A program made the position numbers and the translations under genes. A model generated the notes under the pieces. It saw only the letters and a list, made by a program, of their open reading frames with translations, had not been told where the DNA came from and ran no database searches. Below are positions 7,448 through 11,320 of a DNA stretch of 11,320 bases, piece by piece (position 1 is the first letter of the stretch; each line of letters begins with the position of its first letter). Source of the stretch: Alphaproteobacteria bacterium. GTDB taxonomy: Bacteria > Pseudomonadota > Alphaproteobacteria > Sphingomonadales > Sphingomonadaceae. The stretch covers positions 1 through 11,320 of the forward strand of contig VBAE01000107.1 in assembly GCA_005882415.1 (NCBI GenBank). Direction: 5' to 3'.

Positions 7448-8860
7448 TCAGTAGCGGTAATGGTCCGGCTTGAACGGCCCCTCGGTGGGGACGCCGATAT
7501 AGGAGGACTGCTTCTCGGTCAGCTTGGTCAGCTTGACGCCCAATTTGTCGAGGTGGAGCGCGGCGACCTTCTCGTCCAGGTGTTTGGGAAGTACGTAGAC
7601 GTCGTTGCCGTACTGCTCCGACTTGGTCCAGAGCTCGATCTGGGCCAGCGTCTGGTTGGTGAAGCTCGCGGACATGACGAAGCTCGGATGGCCGGTGGCG
7701 TTGCCGAGGTTCACCAGGCGGCCCTTCGACAGGACGATGATCTTCTTGCCGTCCGGGAACTCGACCTCGTCGACCTGCGGCTTGATCTCGGTCCACTTCA
7801 TGTTCTGAAGGCCGCCGATCTGGATCTCGCTGTCGAAATGGCCGATATTGCAGACGATCGCCATGTTCTTCATCGCCCGCATATGGTCGACGGTGATGAC
7901 GTCGGCATTGCCGGTGGCGGTGACGAAGATGTCGGCGCGGGTGGCGGCCTCTTCCATCGTCACGACCTCATAGCCTTCCATCGCCGCCTGAAGCGCGCAG
8001 ATCGGGTCGATCTCGGTGACGAGGACTCGGGCGCCGCCGTTGCGCAGCGATGCCGCCGAGCCCTTGCCGACGTCGCCGAAGCCGGCGACCGCGGCGACCT
8101 TGCCGGCGAGCATCACGTCGGTGCCGCGGCGGATCGCGTCGACCAGCGATTCCTTGCAGCCGTAGAGATTGTCGAACTTCGACTTGGTGACGCTGTCGTT
8201 GACGTTGATCGCCGGGAAGGGAAGCTTGCCCTGCTTGGCGAGCTCGTAGAGGCGGTGGACGCCGGTGGTGGTCTCTTCCGAGACGCCCTTCACGGTCTCG
8301 ACCGTCTTGGTAAGGTAGCCCGGACGCTCGGCGATGAAGCGCTTCAGCGTCGCGACGAAGATCTCCTCTTCCTCATTGGTCGGCGCGAACAGCTCTTCCC
8401 CGGCCTCGACGCGCGCGCCCCAGAGGGCGAACATGGTGGCGTCGCCGCCGTCGTCGAGGATCATGTTGCAGGTCTGGTCCTGGCCCCAGTCGAAGATGCG
8501 GACGACATAGTCCCAATATTCCTCCAGCGTCTCGCCCTTGATCGCGAACACCGGAACGCCGGTCGCGGCGATGGCGGCGGCGGCATGGTCCTGGGTCGAG
8601 AAGATGTTGCACGACGCCCAGCGGACGTCCGCGCCGAGAGCCGTCAGCGTCTCGATCAGCACCGCGGTCTGGATCGTCATGTGGAGCGAACCGGTGATCC
8701 GGGCGCCGCTCAGCGGCTTCGACGCGCCATACTCCGAGCGCAGCGCCATCAGGCCCGGCATCTCGGTCTCGGCAATCTCGATCTCCTTGCGGCCGAACCC
8801 GGCCAGGGCGATGTCGCGGATCACATAGTCGTCAAAGGTGGTCTGGGCCTGGGTTGCCAC
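7448..8860 (-). CDS. ahcY: S-adenosylhomocysteine hydrolase (adenosylhomocysteinase)
   Basis: AhcY hydrolyses S-adenosylhomocysteine to adenosine and homocysteine, using tightly bound NAD. It relieves inhibition of methyltransferases and feeds methionine resynthesis in the cytoplasm. The 470-residue length is that of the bacterial form, which carries an extra segment (here the acidic stretch around residues 152-190). Visible signatures are GSLHMTIQTAVL with H60, DDGGDAT (136-142), the catalytic set NDSVTKSKFDN with K226, D230 and N231, the NAD-binding loop GFGDVGKG (260-267), NIGHFDSEI (338-346), GNATGHPSFVMS (386-397), and the C-terminal tail KPDHYRY (464-470), whose Lys and Tyr reach into the NAD site of the neighbouring subunit. 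The start is GTG 8860, with AGGAG six nt upstream. The leader holds a perfect palindrome at 8929-8950 that is a likely regulator site. Nothing looks degenerate. Confidence 0.98.
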   Translation of the reverse strand: MATQAQTTFDDYVIRDIALAGFGRKEIEIAETEMPGLMALRSEYGASKPLSGARITGSLHMTIQTAVLIETLTALGADVRWASCNIFSTQDHAAAAIAATGVPVFAIKGETLEEYWDYVVRIFDWGQDQTCNMILDDGGDATMFALWGARVEAGEELFAPTNEEEEIFVATLKRFIAERPGYLTKTVETVKGVSEETTTGVHRLYELAKQGKLPFPAINVNDSVTKSKFDNLYGCKESLVDAIRRGTDVMLAGKVAAVAGFGDVGKGSAASLRNGGARVLVTEIDPICALQAAMEGYEVVTMEEAATRADIFVTATGNADVITVDHMRAMKNMAIVCNIGHFDSEIQIGGLQNMKWTEIKPQVDEVEFPDGKKIIVLSKGRLVNLGNATGHPSFVMSASFTNQTLAQIELWTKSEQYGNDVYVLPKHLDEKVAALHLDKLGVKLTKLTEKQSSYIGVPTEGPFKPDHYRY

Positions 8861-8928
8861 AAGCTGCTCCTGATATTGGGGCTGTAAGGATGTGCCCGCT
8901 CCCTAGCCGCAGCGGCCCCGCAGTTCAA
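8861..8928 (-). promoter_or_regulatory. ahcY: ahcY leader: ribosome binding site and tentative promoter
   Basis: The 68 bases between the palindrome and the ahcY GTG hold AGGAG at about -11 to -7 as a good ribosome binding site. A possible -35 element TTGAAC lies at 8928-8923 directly beside the palindrome, but the hexamer 17 bases on (TAGGGA) is a poor -10, so the promoter call is weak. A short GCCG-CTG-CGGC stem lies at 8906-8916. The leader does not show the GAGGAGCGCTGC and CAGGCTC blocks of the SAH riboswitch that precedes ahcY in some proteobacteria, which fits regulation by a protein instead. Confidence 0.35.
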
Positions 8929-8950
8929 CATATAAAGATATCTTTATATG
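8929..8950. promoter_or_regulatory. Perfect 22-bp AT-rich palindrome upstream of ahcY, probable SahR-type operator
   Basis: The half-site CATATAAAGAT is followed at once by its exact reverse complement, with no spacer and no mismatch. It stands out as the only AT-rich patch for hundreds of bases in a GC-rich region. It lies 69-90 bases upstream of the ahcY start codon. From established knowledge, ArsR-family SahR regulators of methionine metabolism in proteobacteria bind AT-rich palindromes with an AAAGATATCTTT-like core in front of ahcY and methionine synthase genes and respond to S-adenosylhomocysteine; the match to that motif is from memory. No regulator gene is in the window. Confidence 0.65.
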
Positions 8951-8954
8951 CTCC

Positions 8955-9091
8955 CTGCCTCCCCGTCGCGAAGCGATGGGGAGGGGGACCGCCGGAGGCG
9001 GTGGAGGGGTGACATGGCTCTGACTCAGAGTTCGGTCACCCCTCCACCAGCTTCGCTGGTCCCCCTCCCCATCCTGCGGATGGGGAGGCAG
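8955..9091. repeat. 137-bp composite inverted repeat made of nested hairpins
   Basis: The element starts with CTGCCTCCCC and ends with its reverse complement. Its inner arms 9001-9013 and 9035-9047 match exactly over 13 bp, and most of the rest of the two arms also match. Inside each arm sit two small hairpins: 8961-8981 and 8988-9002 on the left, 9046-9060 and 9067-9085 on the right. A five-pair hairpin (9018-9030) sits at the apex. The arms differ mainly inside the small hairpins, yet each version still pairs. The right end touches the yqgE stop codon, and the left end is four bases from the ahcY palindrome. It looks like a repetitive extragenic palindrome or non-autonomous mobile unit, and may also end yqgE transcription. 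No coding frame is credible here. Confidence 0.85.
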
Positions 9092-9652
9092 TCAGGCCGT
9101 GCCAAAATCCGCCGTCAGGAGCCTCGTGTCGATCCCGGCGCTCTGGAACCCCGCGGCCCAGCGGCTGTCGACGTCGCAGTCGTAGAGGAGCGAGTCGCTG
9201 CCCGGGGTTGCGAACCAGCCGTTGCCGCACAGCTCCTGCTCGAGCTGGCCCGCGCCCCAGCCGGCATAGCCAAGCGCGGCGATCCAGCGCTTCGGGCCGC
9301 TTCCGGCGGCGATGGCGCGGAGGATGTCGAGGGTGGCGGTCAGGGCCCAGCGGCCGGCGACGTGGATGCTCTCCTGCCCGCCCCATTCCGGCGTGTGGAG
9401 GAGGAAGCCGCGGGTCGGCTCGACGGGTCCGCCATGATGGATCGGAACGTCGGGCGCGAGGCCGGGATCGATGTCCATTTGGCGAAGAAGCTCGTGGAAG
9501 GTGAGCCGCGGAACGATCCGCCCCAGGCCGATGCCGAGCGCGCCATTCTCGTCATGGACGCACATCGCGATCACCGCCTTCTCGAAGCGCGGGTCGCCGA
9601 TGCCCGGCATTGCCAGGAGGAGCTGGCCGACGAGATATCTCGGGTCTTTCAT
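9092..9652 (-). CDS. YqgE/AlgH family protein (UPF0301)
   Basis: A 186-residue cytoplasmic protein of the YqgE/AlgH family, whose biochemical role is not established. AlgH was named for an effect on alginate genes in Pseudomonas. Family signatures are visible from end to end: GQLLLAMPGIGDPRFEKAVI (9-28), the HDENGALG block (33-40), the hallmark HHGGPVEPTRGFLLH (72-86), and ALGYAGWGAGQLEQEL (126-141), followed by the usual aromatic GWFA. The length is typical. The ATG at 9652 is the natural start, just before the conserved PRYLVGQLLL opening; no clear Shine-Dalgarno precedes it. The gene is divergent from the broken peroxiredoxin gene, 78 bp away, so the two probably have back-to-back promoters. 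Its TGA abuts the composite inverted repeat with no base between, which suggests that the repeat forms the 3' end of its transcript. Confidence 0.93.
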   Translation of the reverse strand: MKDPRYLVGQLLLAMPGIGDPRFEKAVIAMCVHDENGALGIGLGRIVPRLTFHELLRQMDIDPGLAPDVPIHHGGPVEPTRGFLLHTPEWGGQESIHVAGRWALTATLDILRAIAAGSGPKRWIAALGYAGWGAGQLEQELCGNGWFATPGSDSLLYDCDVDSRWAAGFQSAGIDTRLLTADFGTA

Positions 9653-9730
9653 CGCCGGCCGCTATAGGCGGCGCCCCGCGGCGCTGCTAGACCGCGCGCC
9701 GACTTCCCGATGAAGCGAAAGGATAGAGAG
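9653..9730. promoter_or_regulatory. Divergent intergenic region, yqgE and peroxiredoxin
   Basis: This 78-bp region must hold the promoters of two diverging genes. On the plus strand AAAGGA lies about seven to eight bases before the ATG at 9731 and is a fair ribosome binding site. A CTATAG sequence (9662-9667) is the only -10-like patch noticed. No convincing -35/-10 pair or operator could be assigned. Confidence 0.35.
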
Positions 9731-10115
9731 ATGAGCATCACCGCCGGAGACCGCCTCCCCAAGGCGACCCCCGACCTGCTCCGCGCGCCACCTGCCGGGC
9801 TTCGTCGAGCGTGCCGACGACATCAAGGCGAAGGGCGTCGACGAGATCGCCTGCGTCGCGGTCAACGACGCCTTCGTCATGCAGGCCTGGGGCGAATCCG
9901 CCGGAGTCGCGGACAAGGTGACCATGCTCGCCGACGGCAATGGCGACTTCGCCCAGGCGATCGGCCTCACCATGGACGGCTCCAATTTCGGCCTTGGCCA
10001 GCGCGGCTCGCGCTGGTCGGCGGTGGTGAACGACGGCGTGGTCGAGCAGCTTAACGTCGAGGAGCCGGGCGCCTTCAACGTCTCCAGCGCCGATTATATG
10101 ATCGAGCGGCTCTGA
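9731..10115 (+). pseudogene. Peroxiredoxin (Prx5-like redoxin) with internal deletion and frameshift
   Basis: The intact family is a thiol peroxidase of about 160 residues that reduces peroxides in the cytoplasm. Here the ATG at 9731 opens a normal N-terminus (MSITAGDRLPKAT). At about 9767-9771 the homology jumps to the +1 frame, which reads PTCSARHLPGFVERADDIK and continues without error to a TGA at 10113, ending SSADYMIERL. About 33 residues that normally lie between these parts (first strands, YFKGRKVALFSVPGAFT-type region) are missing. The peroxidatic cysteine codon survives at 9777-9779, but the annotated start cannot reach it. Read without a shift, the ATG frame yields an arginine-rich nonsense tail ending near 10054. 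An in-frame join would need one C fewer in the CCCCC run at 9768-9772. AAAGGA upstream is a good ribosome binding site. This could be real decay or an assembly fault; the rest of the sequence is well preserved, so any decay is recent. Confidence 0.82.
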
Positions 10116-10127
10116 GCCTTTAGCGGG

Positions 10128-10157
10128 GCGAGGCGAGGCAACGCCGCCTCGCCTCGC
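10128..10157. terminator. 12-bp perfect GC hairpin after the peroxiredoxin pseudogene
   Basis: Arms GCGAGGCGAGGC (10128-10139) and its exact reverse complement (10146-10157) enclose a six-base loop. It lies 12 bases after the peroxiredoxin stop and 38 bases before the next start codon, so it is well placed to end transcription or protect the 3' end. No T-run follows. Each arm is itself two copies of a short GAGGC unit. Confidence 0.55.
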
Positions 10158-10195
10158 ACGTTGACCCTGAAAGGACCAGCGAGAGGCGAGAAGAC

Positions 10196-10483
10196 ATGGC
10201 GGATGCGGGAGACGGCGAGAAGAAGTGCGATGCGCTGAAGCTCGCCGAGGAAGCGAAGATCAGGCGCTACAAGGCGGCGGCCGCAATCGCCGGCGGCGCC
10301 GCTGCGGTGGCCGCGGCGGGTTGGGTAAGCGCCCGGGCGATGGCCAAGCGTAACGGCGCCGAGGAGGGCAGACCGGTCAACCCGGTCCTCCAGGCGGCGA
10401 TCACCGCCACCGAGTGTAAGTCGGCCCCTGTTCCGGGCGACACGACGAACCCCGACCCGGAGATCGGCCTCGACGGCAGCTAG
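10196..10483 (+). CDS. Small hypothetical protein with one predicted membrane segment
   Basis: A 95-residue protein not recognised as a known family. It has a short charged N-terminus (MADAGDGEKKCDALKLAEEAK), then a hydrophobic, alanine- and glycine-rich stretch at about residues 26-47 flanked by basic residues (KIRRYK before, AKR after), then a polar, proline-rich tail ending EIGLDGS. The stretch could be a single transmembrane helix or an uncleaved anchor; two cysteines (11 and about 74) lie on either side of it. Codon use is strongly G/C in third positions like its neighbours, and a purine-rich GAGGCGAGAAG precedes the ATG, which supports real coding. Its TAG stop shares the palindromic CTAG at 10480-10483 with the stop of the convergent SIMPL gene. 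No function is proposed. Confidence 0.68.
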   Translation: MADAGDGEKKCDALKLAEEAKIRRYKAAAAIAGGAAAVAAAGWVSARAMAKRNGAEEGRPVNPVLQAAITATECKSAPVPGDTTNPDPEIGLDGS

Positions 10484-11217
10484 CGCGGGACGAGCGCGAA
10501 ATCGATCGTCACCGTGATCCGGGTCTCGATCTCGCCCGGGGCGAGGCTGCTCTTGCGCAGGAGCGTGCCGGTGATGACGATGTCCCCCACTCCGTCGCCC
10601 GTATAACCGCCTTCCTGGACTCGGAGCATCCGCCCCAGTCGCATCCCAACGGCGGCGGCATAGGATTCCGCCTGGGCTCGCGCCGCAGCGACGGCCGCCT
10701 TGCGCGCCTCCGCCTGCGCGGCGGCAGGATCCGAGAGCAAGAAGCGCGGCCCTTCCACGGTGTCGGCACCGGCCTCGAACAGGATATCGAGTATCTCGCC
10801 CGCCCGAGCGACGTCGCGCAGGCGCAGCTCCATGCTATTGGTGGCCTGATAGCCCAGGACCTTGGGAAGGCGACCCTCGCGGTCCGCCATGGCATCGTTG
10901 GACATCGGCTGGACCGAGAAGGACGTGGTCTGGACGTCGCCGGTCTTGATTCCGGCGGCCCGGATCGCGGCCATCAGGCGGTCCGCCTTGGCCGCATTGT
11001 CGGCCATAGCCGCGCGTGCGGTCCGGCCGGTGGTGACGACCCCGACCGTCACGGTGACGATGTCCGGCATTCGCCGCGAATAGCCGCTTGCAACCGCCTC
11101 CAGCAGCACCTCGCCCGGAGCGAGCGGCTGGATTTGGACATCGACCGCGAACGCCGAAGCGGGCGCAGCGAGAGCGAGCGCCGCGGCCGCGGCGAGGCTC
11201 AGGCGCCCCAGCCGCAC
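10480..11217 (-). CDS. SIMPL-domain (DUF541) exported protein
   Basis: A 245-residue protein with a clear signal peptide (MRLGRLSL, an alanine/leucine core and a likely cut near ASAFA at residues 20-24), so it is expected in the periplasm. The mature part is a SIMPL/DUF541 domain: GEVLLEAVASGYSRRMPDIVTVTVGVVTTG, split as strands from about residue 35, the helix with ADNAAKADRLMAAIRAAGI, then GDVQTTSFSVQPM and GYQATNSMELRLRD, and near the end EARKAAVAAARAQAESYAAA leading to a strand-rich C-terminus with the family's ITVTIDFAL. SIMPL proteins resemble E. coli YggE, tied to oxidative stress, and mouse SIMPL; no enzyme activity is established. The start is GTG 11217, chosen because it gives the full signal peptide; it lies 19 bp inside the upstream peptidase gene. 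Its 3' end is convergent with the small membrane protein gene. Confidence 0.9.
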   Translation of the reverse strand: MRLGRLSLAAAAALALAAPASAFAVDVQIQPLAPGEVLLEAVASGYSRRMPDIVTVTVGVVTTGRTARAAMADNAAKADRLMAAIRAAGIKTGDVQTTSFSVQPMSNDAMADREGRLPKVLGYQATNSMELRLRDVARAGEILDILFEAGADTVEGPRFLLSDPAAAQAEARKAAVAAARAQAESYAAAVGMRLGRMLRVQEGGYTGDGVGDIVITGTLLRKSSLAPGEIETRITVTIDFALVPR

Positions 11218-11320
11218 TGCCGCCCCCGATTCTGCTCCTGGAGCCAGGACATCAACGGCCGGAAATATTCGAGCATGGCCTCGCCCGACATTTCGCGGCT
11301 GCCGGTGAAGGCTTCGAGTG
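11199..11320 (-). CDS. M2-family (ACE-like) peptidyl-dipeptidase, C-terminal fragment at window edge
   Basis: Only the last 39 codons are inside the window, ending at TGA 11201-11199. The visible tail reads LEAFTGSREMSGEAMLEYF, then RPLMSWLQEQNRGRQCGW and a final Gly-Ala. The pattern T-G-x-R-x-M, S-x-x-A-M-L-x-Y-F-x-P-L, then W-L-x-x-Q-N and a closing G-W is that of the C-terminus of M2 zinc peptidyl-dipeptidases, the ACE family, which are exported in sphingomonads and release dipeptides from peptide C-termini. The catalytic HEXXH site would lie well outside the window. The end overlaps the start of the SIMPL gene by 19 bp, suggesting one transcript. The family call rests on a short tail. Confidence 0.72.
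   Translation of the reverse strand, partial: LEAFTGSREMSGEAMLEYFRPLMSWLQEQNRGRQCGWGA

Noticed and set aside
8861..8928. SAH or SAM riboswitch in the ahcY leader
   Set aside because: The leader is only about 68 bases and lacks the conserved blocks of the SAH riboswitch. Only a short GCCG stem is present, and the adjacent palindrome offers a protein-based explanation.
8955..9091. CRISPR array or integron attC site
   Set aside because: The units are inverted rather than direct, with no regular spacers. The core sites expected at attC ends are missing, and there is no cas or integrase gene.
9731..10115. Programmed ribosomal frameshift in the peroxiredoxin gene
   Set aside because: A +1 shift at the C-run would still leave out about 33 residues of the fold, and no stimulatory structure or known frameshift site was seen. 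Deletion with frameshift, or an assembly fault, is simpler.
1..11320. Defence island, prophage, insertion sequence or new multi-gene system
   Set aside because: Apart from one short unknown protein, every gene has a recognisable housekeeping or regulatory family. No transposase, integrase, toxin-antitoxin pair or base-composition break was seen.

Overview
The window is a dense, GC-rich stretch of chromosome that reads like an alphaproteobacterium, most likely a member of the Sphingomonadales. Three things point there: the very high G+C in third codon positions, the alphaproteobacterial AddB type, and a DivL-type cell-cycle pseudokinase in the order divL-tsaE-amgK-murU-addB downstream of ahcY. 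A (T/C)CCCCTCCCC-rich palindromic intergenic repeat also fits. This placement is an inference; no rRNA or other phylogenetic marker is present.

Positions 1-7364 (minus strand, read right to left) hold an apparent operon. In order of transcription it contains divL (cell-cycle regulator, tyrosine in place of the phosphoacceptor histidine), tsaE (tRNA t6A synthesis), an AmgK-like sugar kinase and a MurU-like nucleotidyltransferase (the two steps of anhydro-MurNAc recycling), and addB (double-strand break repair). The first four genes are joined by three 4-bp start/stop overlaps, and murU is followed by addB after 21 bp. addB runs off the left edge only about 20-25 residues short of its expected end.

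Positions 7365-8950 hold ahcY (S-adenosylhomocysteine hydrolase, minus strand), separated from divL by 83 bp with a strong hairpin. It is preceded by a perfect 22-bp AT-rich palindrome that is probably the operator of a SahR/ArsR-type regulator. Between the palindrome and yqgE lies a 137-bp inverted repeat (8955-9091) made of several smaller hairpins.

Positions 9092-11320 hold yqgE (minus) and, divergent from it, a peroxiredoxin gene with an internal deletion and frameshift. A strong hairpin and a small single-membrane-span protein gene (plus) follow, then a convergent SIMPL-domain secreted protein gene (minus). At the right edge is the last 39 codons of an M2-family (ACE-like) peptidyl-dipeptidase gene, which overlaps the SIMPL gene start by 19 bp.

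No mobile-element gene, CRISPR array, tRNA, rRNA or defence system was found. The least ordinary items are the DivL pseudokinase, the composite hairpin repeat, the ahcY operator and the decayed peroxiredoxin.
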